Under the pieces are notes generated by a model. The model was not told the DNA's origin. It did not search any database and saw nothing but the letters and a program-made list of their open reading frames with translations. Source: Streptomonospora mangrovi (GTDB taxonomy: Bacteria > Actinomycetota > Actinomycetes > Streptosporangiales > Streptosporangiaceae). Taken from it: a stretch of 64,000 nt of DNA. The stretch's first letter is position 1. Every line of letters begins with the position of its first letter. A program made the translations under genes and the position numbers. Location of the stretch: NCBI RefSeq assembly GCF_027604915.1, contig NZ_JAJAQC010000036.1, forward strand, positions 16,204 to 80,203. Direction: 5' to 3'. Positions 56,942-64,000 of the stretch are shown piece by piece.

Positions 56942-58186
56942 TCACTGCCACAGGGCGGCGATTCCGCCCAGGGAGTTGACGGCGATGTAGACGGTCAGCA
57001 GCCACGCCAGCACGCCGACCACCAGCAGCCACTTGGGGTAGCGGTAGCCGTTCAGCAGGTCGCGGCGGCGGGCGGCGACCCAGAGCATGATCCCCATGCC
57101 CACCGGCAGGATCAGGCCGTTGAGCGCGCCGGCCATGATGAGCAGGGTCTGCGGCGCCTGGCCCAGGGTCAGGAACAGCACCAGGCAGACGGCGATGAAC
57201 CCGGCGACCAGCCAGTTGCGGTTGCGGCTCGTCCAGGGCGTGAAGGTCGCCACGAAGGACACCGAGGTGTAGGAGGCGCCGATGACCGAGCTGATGGCGG
57301 CCGCCCACATGATCACGCCGAACAGCCGCCGGCCCAGGTCGCCCGCCGCGTGGGCGAACGCCTCGGCGGGGGCGTTGGGCGAGTCCAGGATCGCCGCGCC
57401 GCCGGTCACCACGCCCAGCACCGCCAGGAACAGCAGCACCCGCATGAGGCCGGTGACCAGCACCCCGATGATCGAGGAGCGGCTGACGGCGTCGACGTTG
57501 TCGACCCCGGTCTGGCCGCTGTCGATGAGGCGGTGCGCGCCGGCGTAGGTGATGTAGCCGCCGACCGTGCCGCCGATGATGGTGACCGTGGCCAGGAACA
57601 GGTCGCCGTCGAGCCGGTCGGGCATCACCGACTGGCGCAGCGCCTCGCCCACGGGCGGGTCGGAGACCAGGGCGACGTAGAGGGTCAGCCCGATCATGAC
57701 CACGCCCAGCACCACGAGGATGCGGTCCAGGGCCGCCCCGGCGCCGCGCATGACGAACACGGCGATGGCGATGAGCGCCGACACCGTGGCGCCCACGCGC
57801 AGGTCCACGCCGGCGAGGGCGTCCAGGCCCAGCGCGGTGCCGGCGATGTTGCCGACGTTGAACACGGCGCCGCCGAAGACCACGAGCGCGGCCAGCACGT
57901 AGCCGGCGCCCGGCAGGACCTTGTTGGCCAGGTCCTGGGCGCGCATGCCGGCCACGCCGATGACCCGCCAGATGTTCAACTGGACCGCGACGTCCACGAA
58001 GATCGACACGAGGATCGCGAAGGCGAAGGTGGCGCCCAGCCGCGCGGTGAAGTCGGTGGTCTGGGTGATGAACCCGGGGCCGATGGCGCTGGTGGCCATC
58101 AGGAACATCGCGCCGAGCAGACCGCTGCTGATGACGACGCGGCGGGTCCGGGAGGGCCGCCGCGTGGCCTCGGGGGTTTCGCTCAT
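56942..58186 (-). CDS. NRAMP-family transporter of the pxp operon
   Basis: 414 residues with eleven membrane segments. The first helix has SAIGPGFITQTTDFT, the NRAMP-type unwound metal-binding region (TS-IGPG and DF), then DVAVQLNIWRVIG and AYVVL-type segments; NTRAMP-like FMR and AGALNGL follow. A similar NRAMP relative (ycsG) heads the Bacillus subtilis kip operon with the same pxp/DUF1445 set. Its substrate there is unproven; here 5-oxoproline or a metal ion are both possible. ATG 58186, near a GntR palindrome. First gene of the operon read leftward. Confidence 0.9.
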   Translation of the reverse strand: MSETPEATRRPSRTRRVVISSGLLGAMFLMATSAIGPGFITQTTDFTARLGATFAFAILVSIFVDVAVQLNIWRVIGVAGMRAQDLANKVLPGAGYVLAALVVFGGAVFNVGNIAGTALGLDALAGVDLRVGATVSALIAIAVFVMRGAGAALDRILVVLGVVMIGLTLYVALVSDPPVGEALRQSVMPDRLDGDLFLATVTIIGGTVGGYITYAGAHRLIDSGQTGVDNVDAVSRSSIIGVLVTGLMRVLLFLAVLGVVTGGAAILDSPNAPAEAFAHAAGDLGRRLFGVIMWAAAISSVIGASYTSVSFVATFTPWTSRNRNWLVAGFIAVCLVLFLTLGQAPQTLLIMAGALNGLILPVGMGIMLWVAARRRDLLNGYRYPKWLLVVGVLAWLLTVYIAVNSLGGIAALWQ

Positions 58187-58257
58187 GCAAAGCCTCCAGG
58201 GGATGGATGTGCCAAGCGGTGAGTCGGCCACGGCGAGGTGAGACGGCCACCACTTTG

Positions 58258-58270
58258 ATTGTTGAACAAT
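58258..58270. promoter_or_regulatory. GntR operator candidate
   Basis: A perfect 13-bp palindrome ATTGTT-G-AACAAT lies between the divergent NRAMP and GntR genes, in the AT-richest part of the spacer. TTGT-N-ACAA-type palindromes are typical of FadR-subfamily (FCD) GntR regulators. Confidence 0.65.
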
Positions 58271-58408
58271 ACTTCAATACTCCAATGGTGGCCATGGGCG
58301 CGCCGGTTAACTCCGTGTTACCGCGCTCGGCCCGATCCCCGTGCGTCGCTGCGCCGCGATCCGCGACAATGAAGTGGTAGGACCCCCCGCACGATGAGGA
58401 GCGCGCGC

Positions 58409-59113
58409 GTGACCGCCACCGGCGACTGGATCGACAACCTCCCCGACGTCGGAGGGGAGCTGGAACGGTCCAGTACCGCCGAGCGCGTGGCCGACCTGCT
58501 GCGCGGCCACATCATCGACGGCGTCCTCGCCCCGGGCGCGCGGCTGTCCGAGGAGCGCATCGGCAAGAAGTTCCGCGTCTCCCGCAACACCCTGCGCGAG
58601 GCGTTCCGGCTGCTGGGCCACGAGCGCCTGCTGGTCCACGAGTTCAACCGGGGCGTGTTCGTCGCCAAGCCCGACGCCGCCGACGTGGTGGACCTCTTCC
58701 GGGTGCGCCGCACCGTGGAACTGGGCGCGGTGCGCGCCGGCGGGGACGCCCCGCCCGAGGCGGTCGCCGCCATCGGCGCGGCCGTGGAGCAGGGCGAGCG
58801 CGCCCGCGAGCGCGGCGACTGGGAGGGCATCGGCACCGCCAACATGGCGTTCCACCGGGCGGTCGGCGGCCTGGTGGGCAGCCCGCGCATCGACGAGATG
58901 ATGCGCCAGATCCTGGCCGAGCTGCGGCTGGTCTTCCACGTGATGGCGGCCCCGCGCGAGTTCTACGAGCCCTACCTCGACCGCAACCGCGCCATCTACG
59001 AGCTGATGGCGGCCGGGGCGTTCGACACCGCCGCCGAGGAGCTGGCGGGCTACTTCGACATCGCCGAGCGCCAACTCCTCGACGCCTTCACGGGGCTCGC
59101 GCGGCGCGACTGA
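58409..59113 (+). CDS. GntR-family regulator, FCD (FadR) type
   Basis: 234 residues from GTG 58409 (GAGGAG eight bases upstream). The winged helix-turn-helix is AERVADLLRGHIIDGVLAPGARLSEERIGKKFRVSRNTLREAFRLL (first half). The C-terminal FCD domain has FHRAVGGLVGSPRIDEMMRQIL with the D/H metal residues, and RAIYELMAAGAFDTAAEEL. It is divergent from the NRAMP gene and probably regulates the whole pxp operon through the AT-rich palindrome; 5-oxoproline or glutamate are likely effectors (inference). Confidence 0.93.
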   Translation: MTATGDWIDNLPDVGGELERSSTAERVADLLRGHIIDGVLAPGARLSEERIGKKFRVSRNTLREAFRLLGHERLLVHEFNRGVFVAKPDAADVVDLFRVRRTVELGAVRAGGDAPPEAVAAIGAAVEQGERARERGDWEGIGTANMAFHRAVGGLVGSPRIDEMMRQILAELRLVFHVMAAPREFYEPYLDRNRAIYELMAAGAFDTAAEELAGYFDIAERQLLDAFTGLARRD

Positions 59114-59263
59114 GCCGCTGTGCCGCTGTGCCGCTGAGCCGATGTACTCGCGCACGCGGCGCGACCGTTCGCCCCCCGGCGGCCCCTCCGCGCGGCGCGT
59201 CCGCCCGCTCTGGGGCCGCCACCCGCCCGATGGCCGCCTGGGTACGATGACCGCCGGAAAGGG

Positions 59264-59965
59264 GTGATGCGCGTGGCCGCCTTCGCCGAGCCCGACGCCC
59301 AGTACCGGATCCCGCTCAGCAGGACCCGGGTGCTGCGGGCGGCGGTCCGGCTCGCCGACGACCACGGGGTGGCGGCGCTGACCATGCGCCGCCTCGCCGA
59401 GGAGCTGGGCGCCGAGGCCATGTCGCTCTACCACCACGTCGCCAACAAGGGCGACGTCCTCGACGGCATCCTGGACGTGGTGGCCACCGAGATCTATGAG
59501 ACCGTCGAGACCCTGGACACCCCCGCCGCCGGCGCCGCCTGGAAGCAGGCCGTGCGGCGGCGCATCCTGACCGCACGCGAGGTGCTGCTGCGCCACCCCT
59601 GGGCGCCCGCCCTGTTCCAGAGCCGCACGGCCACCAGCCCGGCGGTGGTCCGCTACTACGACGGCCTGCTGGGGCTCATGCGCCAGGGCGGGTTCTCCTA
59701 CGACCTGGGCCACCACGCGCTGCACGCCCTGGGCAGCCGGGCGCTGGGCTTCGCCCAGGAGCTGTTCGACCCGGCCGGCGGCGACGCCTCCGGCGCCGAG
59801 GTGCCCCCCGAGATGGCCGAGCAACTGCCCCACCTCACCGCGATGGTCGCCGAGATCGCCCACGACGACCCCGACTCCACGCTGGGCTGGTGCGACGACC
59901 AGGCGGAGTTCGAGTTCGGTCTCGACATCATCCTCGACGGCCTGGACCGCCTGCGCGACCGGTGA
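59264..59965 (+). CDS. TetR-family regulator (TetR_C_1-like ligand domain)
   Basis: 233 residues (GTG 59264 or ATG 59267, GGAAAGG upstream). The HTH is LADDHGVAALTMRRLAEELG and AEAMSLYHHVANKGDVLDGIL, the MSLYHHV form that goes with the TetR/TetR_C_1 branch, which includes antibiotic- and quinone-responsive repressors. The C-terminal half has ALFQSRTATSPAVVRYYDGLL and EFEFGLDIILDGLDRLRD, typical of that domain. It is directly followed by four tandem operators and an oxidoreductase gene, its likely target. No operator copy was seen in front of itself. Confidence 0.93.
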   Translation: MMRVAAFAEPDAQYRIPLSRTRVLRAAVRLADDHGVAALTMRRLAEELGAEAMSLYHHVANKGDVLDGILDVVATEIYETVETLDTPAAGAAWKQAVRRRILTAREVLLRHPWAPALFQSRTATSPAVVRYYDGLLGLMRQGGFSYDLGHHALHALGSRALGFAQELFDPAGGDASGAEVPPEMAEQLPHLTAMVAEIAHDDPDSTLGWCDDQAEFEFGLDIILDGLDRLRDR

Positions 59966-60156
59966 CGGGGCACCGGCGGCGGTGGAGGACCGCCGTCCGC
60001 CGCCCTGACGCCTCCCCGGCCACCCGCCCCGGGCACCGCTGACCGCGCGCCCGAACCACCCGCTCCACCCGCCGCCTTCGCCCTGTCGGCACCCCGGCCG
60101 GCCGCCCCGCCGACCGGCGGCAGCCCGGCCACGCCCGTGCCTCCTTACTTCTCCCC

Positions 60157-60231
60157 TTGACCGTCTTACGGCGTACGACTAGCTTACTGCGTAAGACAAG
60201 CTTACGTCGTAAGATCGACCTACGGCGTACA
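60157..60231 (+). promoter_or_regulatory. Promoter under four 18-bp-spaced TetR operators
   Basis: Four copies of a CTTAC-N3-GTAAG type palindrome start at 60165, 60183, 60201 and 60219, exactly 18 bp apart: CTTACGGCGTACG, CTTACTGCGTAAG, CTTACGTCGTAAG and CCTACGGCGTACA. A TTGACC -35 (60157-60162) and a TAGCTT -10 (60180-60185), 17 bp apart, overlap the first two. The array lies upstream of the oxidoreductase start at 60269. Confidence 0.85.
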
Positions 60232-60268
60232 ACCCAGTCGCGCACCGCGCGGCGGACAGGAACCCCCC

Positions 60269-61252
60269 ATGAAGGCGTTCGTCCTTCGCTCGTTCGGCCC
60301 GCCCGAATCCCTCGACTTCACCGACGTCGACGTCCCGGTCCCCGGGGAGGGCGAGGTCCTCGTCCGCGTCCACGCCACGTCCGTCAACCCCTACGACTGG
60401 CACCTCATGCGCGGCGAGCCGCGCGTCGCCCGGCTGATGGGCACCGTGGGGCTGCGCCGCCCGGCGGTTCAGGTGCTCGGCGCCGACATCGCCGGGCGCG
60501 TCGAGGCGCTCGGGCCCGGCGCCACCGGCGTGGCCGTGGGCGACGAGGTCTACGCGCTCGTCCGGGGCGGCGGCTTCGCCGAGTACGCGTGCGTCCGCAC
60601 CGACGAACTCGCCCCCAAGCCGGCCAACCTCACCTTCGAGCAGGCCGCGGCGGTGCCCCTGGCGGCCTGCACCGCGCTGGCCGCCCTGGACGACGGCGCG
60701 GCGCTGCGGCCCGGCATGCGCGTCTGCGTCAACGGCGCCTCGGGCGGCGTGGGCACGTTCGCCGTCCAGCTCGCCGCCGCCTACGGGGGCCGGGTCACCG
60801 GCGTCTGCGGCCCGCACAACGCCGACCTCGTGCGCTCCCTGGGCGCCGAGGAGGTCATCGACTACACTTGCGCCGACTTCACCCGCGGCGCCGCCCGCTT
60901 CGACCTGCTGGTGGACATCGCCGGCAGCCGATCGGGCTGGACCTGCCGCCGGGCGCTGACCCCCAAGGGCACGCTGGTGGCCGTGGGCGGGCCGGCCGGG
61001 CGGTGGGTGCAGCCCGCCGGGCACGTGCTGGGGGTGGCCGCGCTCAACCCGTTCGTGCCCCAGCGCATGCTCAGCGCCGACGTCTTCACGCCGGCGCGCA
61101 CGCCCCGGCGGCTGCGCGAACTGGCGGACCTGCTCACCCGGGGCCGGTTGACCCCGGTCATCGACCGCACCTACCCCTTCGCCGAGATCCCCGCCGCGGT
61201 CGCCTACCAGGAGGCGGGCCACTCCCCCGGCAAGGTCGTGGTCACCGGCTGA
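60269..61252 (+). CDS. NAD(P)H:quinone oxidoreductase-like dehydrogenase
   Basis: 327 residues of the medium-chain dehydrogenase family without structural zinc. KAFVLRSFGPPESLDFTDVDVPVP is the family start; NPYDWHLMRGEPRVARLMG, VLGADIAGRVEALGPGATGV, and the nucleotide-binding NGASGGVGTFAVQLAAAYGG at about residue 152; the end GKVVVTG completes the quinone-reductase pattern. Likely reduces quinones or enones. ATG 60269. It is controlled, by position, by the TetR protein upstream and a four-operator array over its promoter. Confidence 0.92.
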   Translation: MKAFVLRSFGPPESLDFTDVDVPVPGEGEVLVRVHATSVNPYDWHLMRGEPRVARLMGTVGLRRPAVQVLGADIAGRVEALGPGATGVAVGDEVYALVRGGGFAEYACVRTDELAPKPANLTFEQAAAVPLAACTALAALDDGAALRPGMRVCVNGASGGVGTFAVQLAAAYGGRVTGVCGPHNADLVRSLGAEEVIDYTCADFTRGAARFDLLVDIAGSRSGWTCRRALTPKGTLVAVGGPAGRWVQPAGHVLGVAALNPFVPQRMLSADVFTPARTPRRLRELADLLTRGRLTPVIDRTYPFAEIPAAVAYQEAGHSPGKVVVTG

Positions 61253-61340
61253 GGACCCGCACCCGCCGCGCCGCACGCACATCCGCGAGCCGCGCGCACC
61301 CCGCCGCCCACCCGCACGCACATCACCACGCACAGGAAAA

Positions 61341-61378
61341 GGGGCCGGCGCGGACGGTTGCCCGTCCGCGCCGGCCCC
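61341..61378. terminator. Strong terminator after the quinone oxidoreductase
   Basis: Perfect 17-bp arms (61341-61357 and 61362-61378) with loop TTGC, between convergent genes. AAAA on the 5' side gives a short U run for the minus strand. Confidence 0.85.
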
Positions 61379-61405
61379 CCACGTGGGTGCGGGCCGCGCC
61401 GGCCC

Positions 61406-62287
61406 TCAGTTCTTGGTCTGGGGCGCCTTGGGCCGGGGGCTGCCGCGGCCGGGGCCGTTCTTGCGCCGCTGGGGGCGGGTGGACCGCAGGATGCGCCGTG
61501 CCTGCGCCGGCATCGCGGAGGCGGCGGCGAAGCCGGGGATGACGTGGGCGGGCTCGGTCTTGGGGTAGGCGCTGGGGACCGCCAGGCGCTCGGGCAGGCC
61601 GGTGTCGCCGAGGGGGCCGGCCCCGGAGGAGTCGGGGTCGTGGTCGGCGGAGGGGTCCGCGGCGGCCTCGGAGTCGTCGGACCCGGCGCCCTGGGCCTGG
61701 CCGCGCCGCGCGCGCCAGGCGCGGTAGCGCGCGGCCACCGGCGTGACGATGGGCCACTCCACGGGAGCGGGCTGGGCCAGCGCCGCCCACAGGTAGGCCT
61801 TGGTGCCCCAGCCCTCCATGGCGCGGCGGGCGCGGGTGATGGTGAAGAAGGTGGGCGAGGCCAGCACGAGCTGCGGCCAGGCCAGCACGAGCGCGGCGAG
61901 GAGGGGGAACATGCCGCCGCCGGCGATGGAGGAGCCCGCGCCCACGACCACGGGGGTCAGCGCCAGGGCGATCCGCAGCGCGGTGATCTGGCGGAAGCGG
62001 TGCAGCGAGCGGCGCACCGACGCCTCGGCCGAGAGCCCTTCGGGCAGGGGGGTGGGCTGCACCATGACGGCCAGCAGCAGCGAGGCCACGGCCACCGAGC
62101 CGGAGAGGAGGATGGTCACGCCCGGCGCCGAGAACTGTCCGCCCACCAGGAGCGCGACCACGGCGAGGATCGGGATGGGCGCCGGAAGGAAGAAGAGGAC
62201 CTGGCGCCAAAGCTGCCCGGATTCCGTCGGCCGTCTCACAGCCGCCGACAACCTGGAGTACAGCGTTCTGACCCGACCGATGACCAC
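61406..62287 (-). CDS. Membrane protein with disordered C-terminal tail
   Basis: 293 residues from GTG 62287 (GGGGGG nine bases upstream). Four or five hydrophobic segments: LWRQVLFFLPAPIPILAVVALLVGG, VTILLSGSVAVASLLLAV, ITALRIALALTPVVVGAG, and MFPLLAALVLAWPQLVLA. The C-terminal 110 residues are hydrophilic: RYRAWRARRGQAQ, then a Ser/Asp/Glu region and RSTRPQRRKNGPGRGS. Similar proteins are common in streptomycete-type actinomycetes, but I know no function. A terminator separates it from the facing oxidoreductase gene. Confidence 0.75.
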   Translation of the reverse strand: MVIGRVRTLYSRLSAAVRRPTESGQLWRQVLFFLPAPIPILAVVALLVGGQFSAPGVTILLSGSVAVASLLLAVMVQPTPLPEGLSAEASVRRSLHRFRQITALRIALALTPVVVGAGSSIAGGGMFPLLAALVLAWPQLVLASPTFFTITRARRAMEGWGTKAYLWAALAQPAPVEWPIVTPVAARYRAWRARRGQAQGAGSDDSEAAADPSADHDPDSSGAGPLGDTGLPERLAVPSAYPKTEPAHVIPGFAAASAMPAQARRILRSTRPQRRKNGPGRGSPRPKAPQTKN

Positions 62288-62722
62288 TGCCCAACACCCC
62301 CCAATACTCGTGCTCCACCATGCGTGCGAGTGGGAGTCCCCTCGGCGCTCGCGCGGGTGCGCGCCCCCGGCGCGCACGGCCGGGGAGCCGTGCCGCGCGG
62401 ACACGGAAACCGTGACCTACCACCCGCCGAATAAGGTATCCGCTTTTCGGTGGCCCCGTGCCCGCTTGTGCGGACTTCCCGCAGGTGTGGACGCGGGAGG
62501 CGGGCCGCGGGTTCACACTCTTCAACTGCCTTTGGCCCAAGGTTCGGTCACCGGCACACCGGCGGCCGCCGGGCGGCGGCCGCGGCCGGAGGGAGAGGTC
62601 CCGCCGCATGGACGATCCTCCCCTTTGTCCCCCCTGAACCCGGCCTCAATCCCCGGCGCGCCCACTGATCGCGGCGGGCCGACCGCGCGCCTCCGCGTCC
62701 CTTCGCGCGCCCTGGCGTCCCC
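62288..62722. other. 435-bp intergenic region
   Basis: No gene recognised. It holds the promoter of the leftward membrane protein gene and the 3' flank of the PucR-type regulator gene. GC-rich repeats such as CGGCGGCCGCCG occur near 62560-62590. Confidence 0.5.
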
Positions 62723-63940
62723 CTACGTCGCCCGCTCCGAGAGCCGCCCCAGGGTCACCGCGACGCGCAGCACGAAGGAGCCCCGGCCGTCGGCGGGGGC
62801 GTGCCCGGTCAGCTCGGTGATGCGGTTGAGGCGGTAGCGCACCGTGTTGGGGTGCACGAACAGCATCCGCGCCGTGGCCTCCAGCGACGAGGCGTGCTCC
62901 AGGTAGACCGACAGGGTGTCCAGCAGCGGCGAGCCAGCGTTGCGCAGCGGCAGGTAGACCTCCTCGACCAGTTGGCGGCGGGCCGCGGTGTCGCCCTCCA
63001 GCGCCCGCTCGGGCAGCAGGTCCTCGGCGCGCACCGGGCGGGGCGCGTCGGGCCAGGCGATGGCGGCGCGCAGGCCGTTGACCGCCGCGCGCACCGAGTG
63101 CCCGGCCACCCGCAGGTCGCCCACCGCCGGACCCAGCACGATCGGCCCCGGCCCGAACAGCCCGGCCAGCGGCTCGGCCGCCTGCAACGGGGCGGAGTCG
63201 CCGCTCAGCTTCTCGCTGATGCCGATGACCGCGATCACCCGCTCGCCCTGCACCCCCGCCAGGACGTCGTGGCCGGCCCGCCGCGCCGCCGCGCGCAGGT
63301 CCTCCAGCGTGCTGTCGGGGTCCTCCCCCAGCCCGCCGGCCAGCGCCAGCACGGGCGTGCGCGACCACCCCAGCGCCGAGCCCCAGGTCTCCAGCCCCTC
63401 CTCGCGGTCGCCGTGCAGCAGGGCGTCGACCACCAGGGCCTCCAGCCGCTCGTCCCAGGCGCCGCGCGCCTCGGCGGCCCGCGCGTAGATCTTGGCGGAG
63501 CTGAAGGCGACCTCGCGGGTGTAGCGCAGCACCGCCTCCCGCAACTGCTGCTCGCCGCCGGGCGCGGCCAGGTCCTCGACCTGGTTCTCCACGACGTCGA
63601 TGACCACGCGGATCATGTCGACGGTCTGCTGGAGGGTGACCGAGCGGGTCAGCTCGCGCGGCGCGGTGCCGAACACCTCCACGGTGATGGCGGGCCGCCC
63701 GCGCGCGGGGTTCTTGAACCAGTCCACGAACGCCGCCACGCCCGACTGCGCCACCAGCCCCACCCAGGAGCGGTCCTCGGCCGACATCCGGCGGAACCAG
63801 GACAGCCGCCGCTCCATGCGCGCCACCGCGGCGGTGCCCAGGGTGCCCATGGCGCCCTCCAGGCGGCGCACGGTGGCGGCGCGCACGGCGTCGTCGCCGT
63901 GCGGCTCGGGCGGCATCTGCTCTGCGGATTCCGTGGTCAC
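62723..63940 (-). CDS. fasR: PucR/CdaR-type regulator, FasR-like
   Basis: 405 residues. The N-terminal stretch RRLSWFRRMSAEDRSWVGLV and AQSGVAAFVDWFKNP is the form seen in FasR, the regulator of fatty acid biosynthesis in streptomycetes and relatives. The middle has GGDF-like weakly conserved segments (LLALAGGLGEDPDST). The C-terminal PucR helix-turn-helix is LLDTLSVYLEHASSLEATAR and MLFVHPNTVRYRLNRI. Streptomycete fasR precedes fabD-fabH-acpP-fabF; here the next genes on this strand are not fab genes, so the link is broken or lies elsewhere. ATG 63940. Upstream DNA to 64000 is unassigned. Confidence 0.85.
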   Translation of the reverse strand: MTTESAEQMPPEPHGDDAVRAATVRRLEGAMGTLGTAAVARMERRLSWFRRMSAEDRSWVGLVAQSGVAAFVDWFKNPARGRPAITVEVFGTAPRELTRSVTLQQTVDMIRVVIDVVENQVEDLAAPGGEQQLREAVLRYTREVAFSSAKIYARAAEARGAWDERLEALVVDALLHGDREEGLETWGSALGWSRTPVLALAGGLGEDPDSTLEDLRAAARRAGHDVLAGVQGERVIAVIGISEKLSGDSAPLQAAEPLAGLFGPGPIVLGPAVGDLRVAGHSVRAAVNGLRAAIAWPDAPRPVRAEDLLPERALEGDTAARRQLVEEVYLPLRNAGSPLLDTLSVYLEHASSLEATARMLFVHPNTVRYRLNRITELTGHAPADGRGSFVLRVAVTLGRLSERAT

Positions 63941-64000
63941 GCTCCTAGGGTGGCACCACCCGGCGCGCGCGGGCGCCGCGCGGACCCCGGGCGGGCGGTC

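Noticed and set aside
59114..59150. TGCCGCTG triplicate after the GntR gene
   Set aside because: Three short GC-rich direct copies only; no structure or neighbour makes it meaningful.

Overview
The window is about 64 kb of very GC-rich DNA with strong GC bias at third codon positions, frequent GTG starts, DUF397/XRE pairs and an AhpE-DUF3052 pair. This points to a filamentous actinomycete. A Nocardiopsis/Streptomonospora-type genome is my guess, but the sequence alone does not prove the genus.

Layout. 0-5 kb holds RNase P RNA and a conserved minus-strand block (RNase H/phosphatase fusion, zinc-ribbon coiled-coil protein, Nif3 protein). 5-21 kb is mixed: VOC protein, a TetR/SDR divergon with twin operators, endonuclease IV, an XRE/DUF397 pair, small zinc-ribbon-like proteins, a P-loop kinase-like protein, a VLRF1 release-factor relative, Tex, and a PCMT-like methyltransferase translationally coupled to a tiny proline-rich peptide. 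21-26 kb is a four-gene four-carbon acid sugar (D-threonate/D-erythronate type) catabolic operon with its DeoR regulator and two direct-repeat operators.

26.4-33.6 kb is the most striking region. It is a minus-strand operon with two paralogous family 2B encapsulin shell proteins (HK97 fold interrupted by a cyclic-nucleotide-binding-like domain), a polyprenyl diphosphate synthase that is the likely cargo, IspH with an N-terminal extension, and Dxs. The operon links the first and last enzymes of the MEP pathway and a prenyl chain-elongating enzyme to a probable two-component protein compartment. A transketolase and a carboxylate-amine ligase lie upstream on the same strand. At 38.7-39.0 kb are two tandem, previously unannotatable peptide genes (32 and 34 codons) that share an almost identical C-terminal half; they look like precursor peptides.

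40-50 kb has housekeeping and stress genes (hydrolase, oxidoreductase, AhpE-type peroxiredoxin, DUF3052, YjbQ), a putative defence cluster at 43.6-47.1 kb (nuclease-DUF2075 ATPase, MazG-like pyrophosphohydrolase, EVE-like/nuclease protein), two gene remnants and tRNA-Val. 50-53 kb is a PhoD-like phosphodiesterase interrupted by a long repeat insert. 53.5-59 kb is a complete 5-oxoproline utilisation operon (pxpA-B-C, DUF1445, NRAMP-type transporter) with a divergent GntR regulator. 59-64 kb has a TetR gene followed by four operator copies at an exact 18-bp period and an oxidoreductase, then a membrane protein and a FasR-like PucR regulator.
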